Origin: Shinella sumterensis
GTDB lineage: Bacteria > Pseudomonadota > Alphaproteobacteria > Rhizobiales > Rhizobiaceae
Assembly (NCBI RefSeq): GCF_004514425.2
Contig: NZ_MYFN02000009.1
Span: forward strand, 62,001 to 126,000
Length of the DNA: 64,000 nucleotides
Reading direction: 5' to 3'
Part shown: one piece after another, positions 17,359 through 26,684 of the stretch
Layout of the letters: every line of letters starts with the position of its first letter
Position numbering within the stretch: position 1 is the stretch's first letter
Made by a program: the position numbers and the translations under genes
Notes under the pieces: model-generated
Database searches by the model: none
What the model was told of the DNA's origin: nothing
The model's input: the letters and a program-made list of their open reading frames with translations, nothing else

Positions 17359-18209
17359 TACGAAAAATCATTCTCGCTACGGCTCTGATTGCGGAAGCCG
17401 CTTCGTCGGCCGTTGCGCTGGAAATTCCACGCGGCGCGTCGCAGGACAGCCGCGTCCGGTTCGTGAACTACCAGCCGTTCAATATTACCAGGATCGTCGG
17501 CACCTTGCGCTCCTCCGTGCAGGTCGAATTCGCGGCGGACGAGGAGATCGCGCATGTCGCGCTCGGCAACAGCGTCGCGTGGGAGGTGGCGCCGGCGGGC
17601 AACATCCTGTTCCTGAAGCCGCGCGAAAATCAACCGGTGACGAACATCTCCGTGGTGACGACGCGGCGGGACGGCTCGACGCGCAGCTACCAGATGGAGC
17701 TCACCGTCCGCGATGGCTCCGTCGCGGTCGGGCAGAACACGTACTTCTATGTGAAATTCCGCTATCCCGGTGATGAAGCGGAATTTCGCCGCCAGCAGGC
17801 CGCCGCTCGCGCGTTGGCCAACCAGGCGAAGGAAGCTGACAATGTGCTCGCGCTTCACGAAGCGTACGGGCCGCGCAACTGGCGTTATTCAGCGCAGGGA
17901 TCGCAGGCGCTGGAACCGCAGAGCGTCTATGACAACGGCAAGGTCACGACCTTCGCTTTTGTCGGCAATCAGGAAATGCCGGCCATCTACATGGAGAATT
18001 CCGACGGCTCCGAGAGCCTGGTTCCGAAATCCGTCGATGGCAACCTGGTGATGGTTCACGCAATCAGCCGTAAGTTCATCCTTCGCCGCGGCAAGGACGT
18101 GCTGTGCGTCTTCAACGAGGCCTACGACCGTGTCGGCATCAATCCGGACACCAACACGACCTCACCGTCGGTAGAGCGCATCGTCAAGGGCGATGCCGCA
18201 GCTCAGTAG
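17355..18209 (+). CDS. virB9: VirB9 outer-membrane-complex protein, TTG start
   Basis: A 284-aa protein. The signal peptide (IRKIILATALIAEAASSAVA, cleavage before LEIPRG) is reached only from a TTG codon at 17355-17357, which overlaps the virB8 TGA and has GGAGG at 17343-17347. An upstream start at 17238 would lie inside virB8. The mature protein contains VirB9/CagX features: RIVGTLRSSVQVEF, HVALGNSVAWEVAP, YFYVKFRYP and EMPAIYMENSDGSE. It pairs with VirB7 and VirB10. Confidence 0.9.
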   Translation: MIRKIILATALIAEAASSAVALEIPRGASQDSRVRFVNYQPFNITRIVGTLRSSVQVEFAADEEIAHVALGNSVAWEVAPAGNILFLKPRENQPVTNISVVTTRRDGSTRSYQMELTVRDGSVAVGQNTYFYVKFRYPGDEAEFRRQQAAARALANQAKEADNVLALHEAYGPRNWRYSAQGSQALEPQSVYDNGKVTTFAFVGNQEMPAIYMENSDGSESLVPKSVDGNLVMVHAISRKFILRRGKDVLCVFNEAYDRVGINPDTNTTSPSVERIVKGDAAAQ

Positions 18210-18222
18210 GAAAGGGGAGACC

Positions 18223-19395
18223 ATGGCCCAGGAAGATGAAGACCGCATTCCCGGTGAGCGCGCCGAAACCGTCACCGGCCGGCGGATCGATAACAGCCCG
18301 GTTCTGAAGCGAGGCGCGGTTGCACTCGCCGTCGTGGCGTTCATCGGCTTCGCTTTGTGGTCAACGACAGGCAAGAACGCAAAAGATGAAAACGCGCAAC
18401 CGGATCGCATCGTCATTCGCCAGACGACGCCCTTCGAAGCCGCCAAGGAGAAGGTCGAGCCAAAGGAGGTCGTCCCCGAGGCGAAGCTTCCGACCCCGGT
18501 TGTGGAACCTGTTGCCGAGGAAAAGGACGAATTGCTCGACTCGGCGCGTCGTGCGCCGGTGATGGCCTTCAGCGGCGGGCAGAAAAATGCGACGCAGCGC
18601 CGCGAAGCGGAGAGTTCGGAGATGAACGCGAACAGCAACTTCCTACCGCTCGACAGCACCATGATGAACCAGAACCCACAGAATAGCGACCAGCAGCGTT
18701 TCGATGGTCTGTTGCGGCCGACGAAGCTCGAGGGTTCGCGGGCAGGCACTCTCGGCAATCGTGACTTCATCGTCGCAATGGGAACGCCGATCCCCTGTGT
18801 GTTGGAAACCGCCCTGGCGTCCGACCAGCCCGGGTTCACCAGTTGCGTGATCAATCGAGACGTTCTCTCCGACAACGGCAGGGTCGTTCTCATGGAAAAG
18901 GGCACCCAGGTCGTTGGCGAATATCGTGGTGGACTGCAACGGGGGCAGAAGCGCTTGTTTGTGTTGTGGAACAGGGCCAAGACGCCAAAGGGCGTGATCG
19001 TTACGCTCGCATCTCCTGCGACCGATGCGCTTGGCCGCGCTGGCGTTGACGGCTATGTGGATACGCACTGGTGGGAGCGGTTCGGCAGTGCTTTGCTTCT
19101 TTCCATCGTTGGAGATGCGACCAGCTACGCGAATAGTCGCTTGCAGGATAGCGATGTGGATGCGCAAAACACGACCAGCGCCGGCCAACAGGCGGCCGCG
19201 ATCGCCGTCGAGCAATCGATAAACATCCCCCCGACGCTGAACAAGCATCAGGGCGAACTTGTCTCGATCTTCGTCGCTCGCGATCTGGATTTCTCCGGAA
19301 TCTATCGCCTACGCGTGACGGAGCCACGCAACCGCATTCTCGATCGGGCGGTGCTGGGGGATTTCGCGCCCGACTCGAAGCTGGTAACGAAGTAG
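18223..19395 (+). CDS. virB10: VirB10 envelope-spanning protein
   Basis: A 390-aa TrbI/VirB10 protein. The N-terminal cytoplasmic segment is followed by a transmembrane helix (LKRGAVALAVVAFIGFALW), a Pro/Glu-rich periplasmic linker (about residues 80-110) and the conserved beta-barrel domain (GTPIPCVLETALASDQPGF, GRVVLMEKGTQVVGEYRGG, GVDGYVDTHWWERFGSALL). It senses VirB4/VirB11 energy and gates the outer-membrane pore. ATG 18223 has GGGGAGA upstream. Confidence 0.94.
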   Translation: MAQEDEDRIPGERAETVTGRRIDNSPVLKRGAVALAVVAFIGFALWSTTGKNAKDENAQPDRIVIRQTTPFEAAKEKVEPKEVVPEAKLPTPVVEPVAEEKDELLDSARRAPVMAFSGGQKNATQRREAESSEMNANSNFLPLDSTMMNQNPQNSDQQRFDGLLRPTKLEGSRAGTLGNRDFIVAMGTPIPCVLETALASDQPGFTSCVINRDVLSDNGRVVLMEKGTQVVGEYRGGLQRGQKRLFVLWNRAKTPKGVIVTLASPATDALGRAGVDGYVDTHWWERFGSALLLSIVGDATSYANSRLQDSDVDAQNTTSAGQQAAAIAVEQSINIPPTLNKHQGELVSIFVARDLDFSGIYRLRVTEPRNRILDRAVLGDFAPDSKLVTK

Positions 19396-19402
19396 CGCGG
19401 CG

Positions 19403-20416
19403 ATGACAGAAGCGCAGGATGCGGCGGTTGTTCGTGAGTTGCTGAGGCCGTTTTCGGCGTTCTTGCAGGATCCCTCACTCTATGAGGTGATCGTCAATCG
19501 GCCCGGGCAGGTGCTGACCGAAGGACCCGGTGGGTGGCGGACCCATGATCTTCCGGAGCTTTCCTTCGACAAACTCATGCGGCTTGCCCGGGCCGTCGCC
19601 AGCTTTTCGCATCAATCAATCGACGAAAGAAGACCGATCCTCTCAGCGACCCTTCCAGGCGACGAGCGGATCCAGATTGTCATCCCTCCTGCAACGCTAA
19701 AGGGCACGGTGAGCCTGACGATCCGCAAACCGTCATCCGTCGACTTTACGCTCGAGGACTTGGAGAAAAGGCAGTTCTTTGCGAGCACACGAACCGTTGA
19801 GACGGATGCGCCTAGCGACGATGGCGAGTTGCTTAACCTCTACCGTAACGGTCAGTTCAAAGAATTCTTGCGACAGGCGGTCGTCTCCCGGAAGAACATT
19901 CTAATTTCGGGAGCAACGGGTTCAGCGAAAACAACCCTCTCCAAAGCCCTGATAAAGCATATTCCGCAGGAAGAGCGGGTCATTTCGATCGAGGACACCC
20001 CTGAGCTCATTGTCCCGCAACCGAACCATGTGCGATTGTTCTATTCGAAGGACCGACAAGGCTTGTCCCATGCAGGTCCGAAGGAGCTATTAGAATCTAG
20101 TCTTCGTATGCGCCCCGATCGCATCCTCATGCAGGAGCTTCGTGATGGCACCGCCTTCCACTACGTTCGAAACGTCAACTCCGGCCACCCGGGTTCCATT
20201 ACCACTGTGCATGCCGACTCCGTCGCGCTCGCATTCGAACAGCTGACGCTCTTGATAAAGGAGTCCGATGCGGGGCGAGACATTGAGCGTGCTGAAGTCT
20301 TGAACTTGCTGAGAGCATCGATCGATGTCGTTGTTCAATGCAAACGGGCCGATGGAGCGTTTCGAGCGACTGAAGTGTATTTTCGCAATGATCAACAAGG
20401 CATCAAGACACCTTGA
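19403..20416 (+). CDS. virB11: VirB11 traffic ATPase with an altered P-loop
   Basis: A 337-aa hexameric ATPase of the VirB11/PulE family. Domains are the N-terminal VirB11 domain (EVIVNRPGQVLTE) and a RecA-like domain with ISIEDTPELIVPQPNHVRLFY, the LRMRPDRILMQELRDG Walker B region and the GHPGSITTVHADS His box. The Walker A motif reads GATGSAKTT (residues 170-178): the last Gly before the Lys is replaced by Ala (GCG codon at 19925-19927). Lys176 and Thr177 are intact. Last gene of the virB cluster; no virD4 follows. Confidence 0.93.
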   Translation: MTEAQDAAVVRELLRPFSAFLQDPSLYEVIVNRPGQVLTEGPGGWRTHDLPELSFDKLMRLARAVASFSHQSIDERRPILSATLPGDERIQIVIPPATLKGTVSLTIRKPSSVDFTLEDLEKRQFFASTRTVETDAPSDDGELLNLYRNGQFKEFLRQAVVSRKNILISGATGSAKTTLSKALIKHIPQEERVISIEDTPELIVPQPNHVRLFYSKDRQGLSHAGPKELLESSLRMRPDRILMQELRDGTAFHYVRNVNSGHPGSITTVHADSVALAFEQLTLLIKESDAGRDIERAEVLNLLRASIDVVVQCKRADGAFRATEVYFRNDQQGIKTP

Positions 20417-20685
20417 TCCCGGCGCGCGGAAGCCGTGGCCCCGGCAAGCCAGTTGGTCTGACCAAGTGCAAAGAGGTCGTTGGCGACGACGATCGCGGTC
20501 GGCCGGTCATTGCGTCCCATAACCCTATCGGTCGAGGTGCTGCCTGCTTCAAGGATGTAGCTTCCCTCCGCGATGATGGGCCTCAAGCTATGTTCCTGGG
20601 TGGTCTCGCGGGAGGCGTTTGCACTGCGCCAGCCACCTACCCGCCTGTGATATGTCGCATTCTTGCGCATCCAAAGGCGAGCCAT
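20392..20685 (-). pseudogene. Remnant of a LacI-family regulator
   Basis: On the minus strand the frame contains SLRPIIAEGSYILEAGSTST and NDRPTAIVVANDLFALGQTN, which match the effector-domain segment of LacI-family regulators (RPTAIVVANDLFALG is diagnostic). There is no DNA-binding domain and the flanking residues do not continue the family. It overlaps the last bases of virB11. It may be the leftover of a regulator of the adjacent transporter or of an earlier insertion. Confidence 0.55.
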
Positions 20686-21368
20686 TCACCCCACTCAAAT
20701 AAGCAAACGCGTGGGCAAGTTTTACCTCTCGAATTGGAAGAGGCCGTCTCTGTCTTGCTGCTCTCGCAAGCCCTAGAAGGCGGCACCTCTGAATTTGTTG
20801 TCCGCCGACGACACTCAGACTCGATCTCGGCGATCAAGGTCTGATGAGCGTATGTTTTCAACGCGACTCAGAGAAGACGAAGCATCTTCGTTGGCACTCA
20901 GCGCCAATGTGTAAAAGTTACGTGAAAAAACAATTTGACAACGAATGACGTGCGTATAATCTATAAAAAAAACGAAAATCGAACATTTCGAGTGGGAACG
21001 TGACGAAACGAAAATTTGGCGTCTTTTGGCGGCCTGAGGATTGTCCGCGCGTGGCAACGGGCAAAGCTTGGTTGAAAGCTCGCACAGACAGTGTTTGTGC
21101 GCTGAGTATTGCCAATGCCGAAGCTCTTTGCGGTGACAACGGCCTCCCCGTTAAAAACGCCGTCTCGTTAGTGGGGTGCATGGTGCTCGCCCCTGTAAAA
21201 AGTTCCCTCTCAACCAAAACTATCCACGACGCCATATCGATCTGAGGGACCCTTGATCTCTATCTCAATCGGTTTGGCGGTCTGTGTCGATTTTTGCCGT
21301 CTCGCCGCGCGAGACGCCGCGTTTCGGTTTTGCGAAGTCAATAGCGTACATCAACTGGGAAGGTGAAA
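20686..21368. other. Gene-poor region upstream of TorT-like operon
   Basis: About 680 bases with only short, unrecognisable ORFs on both strands. The stretch 20930-20995 is AT-rich (AATTTGACAACGAATGACG, then TATAATC and a run of A). TTGACA at 20933-20938 and TATAAT at 20956-20961, separated by 17 bp, form a near-consensus plus-strand promoter. It could drive the transporter operon starting at 21369, leaving a leader of about 400 nt. The 16-mer TTTTCAACGCGACTCA at 20855-20870 repeats one near 9698. Confidence 0.5.
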
Positions 21369-22448
21369 ATGAACAACAGAGTGGGAACTTTATTACTGTC
21401 ATCCGTCCTCGTCGCAGGCTCTATCGGCTCGGCGCTCTCGCAGGACAAGCCGTGGTATCCGGTCGCCGTAGAATCCTGGGAGCCGGCCTTCGACATGGCA
21501 AGCCCGCGCAAGACGATCGAATATATTCCGGCCGCAAAACCTTCCAAGCCCTACAACATCTGCGTCTCTGTACCACACATAAAGGACGCCTATTGGATGT
21601 CCGTCGACTATGGCGTCACGGAAGAGGCAAAGCGCCAAGGCCTCACGATGACCGTACTGGAAGCTGGCGGATACACCAACCTCGCCAAACAAATCTCGCA
21701 AATCGAAGATTGCGTCGCTAGCGGTGCGGAGGCAGTGATCATCGGCGCGATTTCTGAAGACGGGCTTAACAACATGATCAAGGAAGTCTCATCGCAGGGA
21801 ATTCCGGTCATTGATTTTATGAACGGCGTCACTTCCAAGGACATAGCGGCGAAGTCGCTCGTCTCGTTCGGCGAAATGGGTGCCGGCGCAGGTCGCTATA
21901 TTGCCGGGAAGCACCCACAAGGCACAGGCAAAGTCAAGGTTGCCTGGTTCCCGGGACCGGCCGGCTCTGGTTGGGTCGAGGCCGGCAACAAGGGTTTCGA
22001 CGCGGCAATCAAGGGCAGTGACGTCGATCTCGTAGATACCCGCTACGGCGATACTGGTAAGGAAGTGCAACTGAAGCTCGTCGAGGATGCGCTCGAGGCG
22101 AACCCGGACTTAACTTACATCGTCGGTACAGCGCCGACGATCGAGGCTGCAATCCAGGTGCTGAAACAGCGCGCTCTGACCGGTAAGATCAAGCTCGTTT
22201 CGTATTACATGACGCCAGCCATCTATCAGGGCATCGTCAAGGGCGACATCATGGCTGCGCCGACCGACCTCGCCGTCATACAGGCGCGCATCGCAGTGGA
22301 CCAAGCGGTGCGGATCCTCTCAAAGCAGGATTTCATCAAGCATGCAGGGCCGAAGCTGCAGCTCGTGGACTCCGCCAACGTCAAGGAATTTGACGCCTTG
22401 TCGTCGGTCGCACCCGACGACTTTAAGCCGGTATTCAAGGTAAACTGA
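21369..22448 (+). CDS. TorT-like periplasmic substrate-binding protein
   Basis: A 359-aa type I periplasmic binding protein. A signal peptide (TLLLSSVLVAGSIGSALS) precedes the two-lobed fold: YNICVSVPHIKDAYWMSVDYGVTEEAKRQG, ASGAEAVIIGAISEDGLN, GIPVIDFMNG, PDLTYIVGTAPTIEAAIQ. It resembles TorT, which binds TMAO in sensory systems, but here it sits directly before a CUT2-type ATPase and permease, so it is probably a transporter receptor. ATG 21369 follows GGAAGG. A broken paralogue lies at 27254-28348. Confidence 0.85.
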   Translation: MNNRVGTLLLSSVLVAGSIGSALSQDKPWYPVAVESWEPAFDMASPRKTIEYIPAAKPSKPYNICVSVPHIKDAYWMSVDYGVTEEAKRQGLTMTVLEAGGYTNLAKQISQIEDCVASGAEAVIIGAISEDGLNNMIKEVSSQGIPVIDFMNGVTSKDIAAKSLVSFGEMGAGAGRYIAGKHPQGTGKVKVAWFPGPAGSGWVEAGNKGFDAAIKGSDVDLVDTRYGDTGKEVQLKLVEDALEANPDLTYIVGTAPTIEAAIQVLKQRALTGKIKLVSYYMTPAIYQGIVKGDIMAAPTDLAVIQARIAVDQAVRILSKQDFIKHAGPKLQLVDSANVKEFDALSSVAPDDFKPVFKVN

Positions 22449-22449
22449 C

Positions 22450-24006
22450 GTGTCGATAAAGGTGTTCGACCAGACAGGTCCCGTTTCAGGTCAATACCGG
22501 CCTGAAACGGACGCCCTGCTTAGCCTTTCCGGGGTGACCAAACAATATCCTGGCGTATTGGCGCTCGCCGATTTCGATTTCGATCTACGGGCCGGCGAAG
22601 TGCACGTCCTCTTCGGCGAAAATGGCGCCGGCAAATCGACGATGATTTCGATGATAGCTGGTGCTTCACGGCCTTCGGCGGGTGAGATCCGGCTGCGCGG
22701 CGAACTGGTCGATTTCCGCTCCGTCCAGCTGGCGCGCCGTGCCGGCGTGCGCGCAGTTTTCCAGGAATTCTCGCTCGTCCCAGAACTCACGGTCGAGGAG
22801 AACATTTTCCTTGGGCAGGAGGCGTCCCGCGGCCCGTTCCTAGACAAGGCGGAACTGCGCCAGCGAGCACGCGCCATTCTGGACCATCTCGGCTTTGACC
22901 TGAAGAACGACCAACCAGTCGCCTATCTATCGCGCGCCGACCAGCAGATGGTGGAGATTGCCAAGGCCTTCGTCGACGACATCGCCGTTCTGATCCTCGA
23001 CGAGCCAACGGCTTCGCTCACCGAAAAGGAAACCGATCGGCTGTTTGCGCTTGTCGATGCGGCCAAGAAGAATGGGACGGGTGTCATCTACATTACGCAT
23101 CGCATGGCAGAGATCAAACGGCTCGGCGACCGGGTAACCGTGTTGCGTGATGGCCGCAAGATTGCGACGCTCGATGCGCAGGACATTTCCGAAGAGCGCC
23201 TGATCGAATTAATGACCGGCCGGGTGATTGAGCAGGTCTTTCCGAACATCGGTTTCGCTCCAGCTGCGCTGATGCTCGAAATCGAAAACCTGACACTTGC
23301 CGGCGGCGTGGTCCGCGACGCCTCGATCCAAGTGCGGGCCGGTGAAGTAGTGGGTATCGCGGGACTTGTCGGCTGCGGCAAGGGTGAAATCGGCCGCGCC
23401 GCATTCGGATTAGAAAGAGTTCGTGCGGGCCGCATTCGCTTTAAGGGCCGGGACACCACAGGCCATTCGCCGTCAGCCATGTTGAAGGACGGCATGTTCT
23501 ACCTGCCCTCCGACCGCCGCAACGAAGGACTCGTCATGGCGCGGGGCGGTCGCGAGAACATCGCGCTTTCCTCGCTGGACGACAACGCCTTCACGCGGTT
23601 TGGCTTCCTGAAGCGCTCGGCTGAGGCGAAAATAACACAAAAGCTCGCCCAAGACGTCGAGTTGCGGCCGATGGACCTCGAGCGTAGCGTCGACCAGTTC
23701 TCCGGCGGCAACCAGCAGAAGATCGTTATCGCCAAAGCGCTAGCGCGCAAGATCGATTTTTTCATCTTCGACGAGCCAACAGTCGGAGTCGATGTCGGCA
23801 CACGAGTAGCGATCTACGCTTTGATCCGTGACCTCTGCGAGGCCGGGGCAGGCATCTTGCTTATCTCATCTGACCTACCAGAAATCTTGCATCTGAGCCA
23901 CCGTGCCTACGTAATGTATCGCGGTACGATACGCTCAGAAATAGCGCAGGCGGACCTCAGCCAGGAAAATCTTCTCAGCCATTTCTTCGAAAGAGACGCA
24001 TCATGA
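22450..24006 (+). CDS. CUT2-type ABC transporter ATPase (two nucleotide-binding domains)
   Basis: A 518-aa RbsA-like protein with two ABC domains. The first has a canonical Walker A (GENGAGKSTM, about residues 58-67), Q-loop VFQEFSLVP, signature-like LSRADQQMVEIAK and Walker B AVLILDEPTASLTE. The second has a degenerate Walker A (GLVGCGKGEIGR) but a good signature (FSGGNQQKIVIAKAL) and Walker B (FIFDEPTVGVD), the usual asymmetry of this family. GTG start one base after the binding-protein stop; its TGA overlaps the permease ATG. Confidence 0.9.
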   Translation: MSIKVFDQTGPVSGQYRPETDALLSLSGVTKQYPGVLALADFDFDLRAGEVHVLFGENGAGKSTMISMIAGASRPSAGEIRLRGELVDFRSVQLARRAGVRAVFQEFSLVPELTVEENIFLGQEASRGPFLDKAELRQRARAILDHLGFDLKNDQPVAYLSRADQQMVEIAKAFVDDIAVLILDEPTASLTEKETDRLFALVDAAKKNGTGVIYITHRMAEIKRLGDRVTVLRDGRKIATLDAQDISEERLIELMTGRVIEQVFPNIGFAPAALMLEIENLTLAGGVVRDASIQVRAGEVVGIAGLVGCGKGEIGRAAFGLERVRAGRIRFKGRDTTGHSPSAMLKDGMFYLPSDRRNEGLVMARGGRENIALSSLDDNAFTRFGFLKRSAEAKITQKLAQDVELRPMDLERSVDQFSGGNQQKIVIAKALARKIDFFIFDEPTVGVDVGTRVAIYALIRDLCEAGAGILLISSDLPEILHLSHRAYVMYRGTIRSEIAQADLSQENLLSHFFERDAS

Positions 24007-25040
24007 CGGAATTGCCGCTCTCACGCAGCCTGGCTGCCTCGCCGCGTTCGAGCCTTGCCCGAACCGCCAAGCTTGCCTTCGTGCGTATCGGCGTGTTGCC
24101 AGTGTTACTGATCATCGCGCTCGTCTGCTTCACGGCGATGTCAGGCAACTTCCTGTCGACGCGTAACCTCATGAACGTCGCGCGGCAGTCGAGCTATCTA
24201 ACAATCGTTTCGCTTGGCCAGATGTTGGCGTTGATCGCGGGCGGCATCGACCTTTCCGTCGGGACGACGCTCGCTGTCACCTCGGTGGTAAGTGCGCTCG
24301 CTATGGTTGCCGCACTTAACGCTTTTCCTGACATGATATGGCTGGCGATTGTTGCTGGCATGGTCTCTGGGTTACTGGTTGGCTCCATCATCGGCCTGAT
24401 CAACGGCGCAGGTGTCGCGCTTCTTGGCGTCAACCCTTTTATGATGACGCTAGGTATGACCTCCGTTGGTTTCGGCATCGCGCTCTATCTGACAAGCGGC
24501 GTTCCCGTGTACGGCATGCCGGAAGCCTTCGGTGCCGTGCTCGGTTTCGGCACCATCGCAACTGTTCCGATCCCTATCTACGTCACGCTTTTGCTTGTTG
24601 TGCTCATGTACGTGCTGCTCAACTGGACACGCCTCGGCCGATACATCTATGCAGTCGGCGGTAACATGAAGGCGGCACGGCTTTCCGGCATCAATTCACG
24701 CTCGACACTTCTTGCAACCTACCTGATGTGTAGCGGCCTCACGACGATTGCCGGCCTCATGCTGACGGCGCGGCTTTCGACCGGCGAGGCAAATATCGGG
24801 GCCTCGATGCCACTTGAATCCATCGCTGCCTGCGTCATTGGCGGAGTGGGCCTGAGCGGCGGCATCGGCCGGGTCGGTGGCGTCGTTCTAGGTGCCCTGT
24901 TCATCGGCCTCGTGCAGAACGGCATGAACCTCGCACGCATCGACTCCTACCTGCAGATGGTGGTCATTGGGACGATCCTAGTCGTTGCTGTCATCGCCGA
25001 CCGATTGCGAACCCGCTTCCTAGCCGAACTGCATAGTTGA
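24003..25040 (+). CDS. CUT2-type ABC transporter permease
   Basis: A 345-aa RbsC-like permease with about 8-10 membrane segments. Family signatures are LIAGGIDLSVGTTLAVTSV, INGAGVALLGVNPFMMTLG, LGRYIYAVGGNMKAARLSGI and ACVIGGVGLSGGIGRVGGVV. Coupled to the ATPase gene by ATGA overlap. The monooxygenase at 25114 follows after 73 bp with its own GGAGG, probably in the same transcript. Confidence 0.92.
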   Translation: MTELPLSRSLAASPRSSLARTAKLAFVRIGVLPVLLIIALVCFTAMSGNFLSTRNLMNVARQSSYLTIVSLGQMLALIAGGIDLSVGTTLAVTSVVSALAMVAALNAFPDMIWLAIVAGMVSGLLVGSIIGLINGAGVALLGVNPFMMTLGMTSVGFGIALYLTSGVPVYGMPEAFGAVLGFGTIATVPIPIYVTLLLVVLMYVLLNWTRLGRYIYAVGGNMKAARLSGINSRSTLLATYLMCSGLTTIAGLMLTARLSTGEANIGASMPLESIAACVIGGVGLSGGIGRVGGVVLGALFIGLVQNGMNLARIDSYLQMVVIGTILVVAVIADRLRTRFLAELHS

Positions 25041-25113
25041 ATGAGCGGCCGCAGCCTCAAACAACAGGCAGCCGCAAGCCAAGCAAGCCCGCCGTAGGCG
25101 CTATGGAGGCACT

Positions 25114-26256
25114 ATGACAAGACAAATGTACGCAGAGATCGCCGGCGGCGGCATTGCAGGGCTGACAACAGCGGCCGCTCTTGCCCGCAAGGGTTGGAGC
25201 GTCCGTGTTCACGAACGCAGTGAGGAATTGCGGGAGATCGGCGCCGGAATCTTCATGTGGGAAAATGCGCTGAGGGTCCTGGAGGCCATTGGCGCCTACG
25301 ATGAGGCGATCGACGGTGGCGAAAAAAACGAGTACTGGGAAATCCGCGACGAGCGCGAGCGCCTGCTGCAATCTGGCTGGATGATGCAAGGAACGCGGCT
25401 TTATACGATCCTCCGCAGTCAGCTTCATCGATCCTTGGCCAATGCAGCGCTCCGCGCTGGGGTCGAGATTGTTACGTCCTCGCGCGTGACTGGAGCAACG
25501 CCTGATGGTGAACTTCTTTTCGAGGATGGTCGCCGCACCAAGGCCGATCTTATTGTCGGCGCTGATGGTGTGAATTCCGCTGTCCGCAACTCGCTTGGGC
25601 TGACCAAGAGGGTTACGGATCTTCGGGACGGCTGCGGCCGCTACCTTATCAACCGCTTGCCAAGCGATGCTGCAGGCAGATCTCTCGAATACTGGAATGG
25701 AGGGCGACGGGTCGGCGTCGTGCCGGCAAGCAAGGATACCGTCTATTTGTACATCTGCTGCCCCGCGAACGATATCGCCGGAAAACTCTCGCCTCCGGAT
25801 AAGGCATCGTGGACAAAGTCCTTCCCGGCGCTTTCCAGCTATATTGAGCGTCTCACAGACAATGGTCGCTGGGCCGGGTTCAGCGATGTAGCCTGTAGAA
25901 AGTGGCACGTTGGCCGAGTGGCAATCATCGGCGATGCGGCGCATGCGATGTCGCCGAACCTGGGGCAGGGCGCAGGGGTTTCGATGCAGACCGGCTTCGT
26001 GCTGGCGCAAGTAGTCTCGGGCGCAGTGGATGTGCCGCTTGCTCTGCAACGCTGGGAAAAATTGCAACGGCCCGTTGTGGATGCCACACAGAAGTTCTCG
26101 CGGCTCTACGGTCGCGTTGGTACTCGCTGGCCGCGCGCATTCCTGGACGTGCGGTCGGCCCTTGTTTGGGGACTTGGGAAATCAGCCAGTCTGCAGCGGC
26201 GCATCAACGTCGCCGCTCATAGCGACGTTACGGACACCTCGGGTAAAAGAAGCTGA
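25114..26256 (+). CDS. MHPCO-like FAD-dependent monooxygenase (copy 1)
   Basis: A 380-aa class A flavin monooxygenase. The N-terminal FAD motif is AEIAGGGIAGLTTAAALA, the DG motif DLIVGADGVNSAVR is near residue 150 and the GD motif VAIIGDAAHAMSPNLGQG near residue 270. Its opening (AGGGxAGLT, then GWSVRVHERSEELREIGAG and ALRVLEAIGA) is notably like 2-methyl-3-hydroxypyridine-5-carboxylate oxygenase, which hydroxylates and opens a pyridine ring. The true substrate is unknown. ATG has GGAGG 8 nt upstream. It follows the TorT-type transporter and is paralogous to 50716-51861. Confidence 0.82.
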   Translation: MTRQMYAEIAGGGIAGLTTAAALARKGWSVRVHERSEELREIGAGIFMWENALRVLEAIGAYDEAIDGGEKNEYWEIRDERERLLQSGWMMQGTRLYTILRSQLHRSLANAALRAGVEIVTSSRVTGATPDGELLFEDGRRTKADLIVGADGVNSAVRNSLGLTKRVTDLRDGCGRYLINRLPSDAAGRSLEYWNGGRRVGVVPASKDTVYLYICCPANDIAGKLSPPDKASWTKSFPALSSYIERLTDNGRWAGFSDVACRKWHVGRVAIIGDAAHAMSPNLGQGAGVSMQTGFVLAQVVSGAVDVPLALQRWEKLQRPVVDATQKFSRLYGRVGTRWPRAFLDVRSALVWGLGKSASLQRRINVAAHSDVTDTSGKRS

Positions 26257-26684
26257 CCGTTCAGCTATGCAAAAAGCATGCGGTGCCAAAACCTTCAGGC
26301 AGATTGCTTGTCATCACGATATCTATTCGGGACCGGGGACATACCTATGCCTAAAGCTCTCGATCGACCCCATTTCCGTGCTGCGGCGAGAAGTCGTTTT
26401 CAATAACTGGAAAAGTCAGACGAAATCGGCATCCACCGCGATAATCAACCAATCACCGGCCAGCTCGAGGGGCGGACGTGCCGCAGCTCTTGTGATTGGT
26501 GACAGAGACACGGTCGCTTCCCATCGCCAGACCGAGACCATTCTTCCTCAGCGGACAATGATAGCGAGATGTCCGATAGCAGATTGCGGCAAATTCGTGC
26601 TCAACGCCAATACCGACGTGACGGCCCCCTTTATCAGAAGTTGCTCAACCTTAGCGAGCACAGCGCCAGAAAGGAACAATCAAT
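26257..26684. other. 428-base gap between monooxygenase and SnoaL-like gene
   Basis: No convincing reading frame on either strand. The short ORFs overlap each other and lack recognisable motifs. An AAGGAA ribosome site at its end serves the next gene. It could be a decayed gene between two members of a catabolic operon. Confidence 0.4.
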
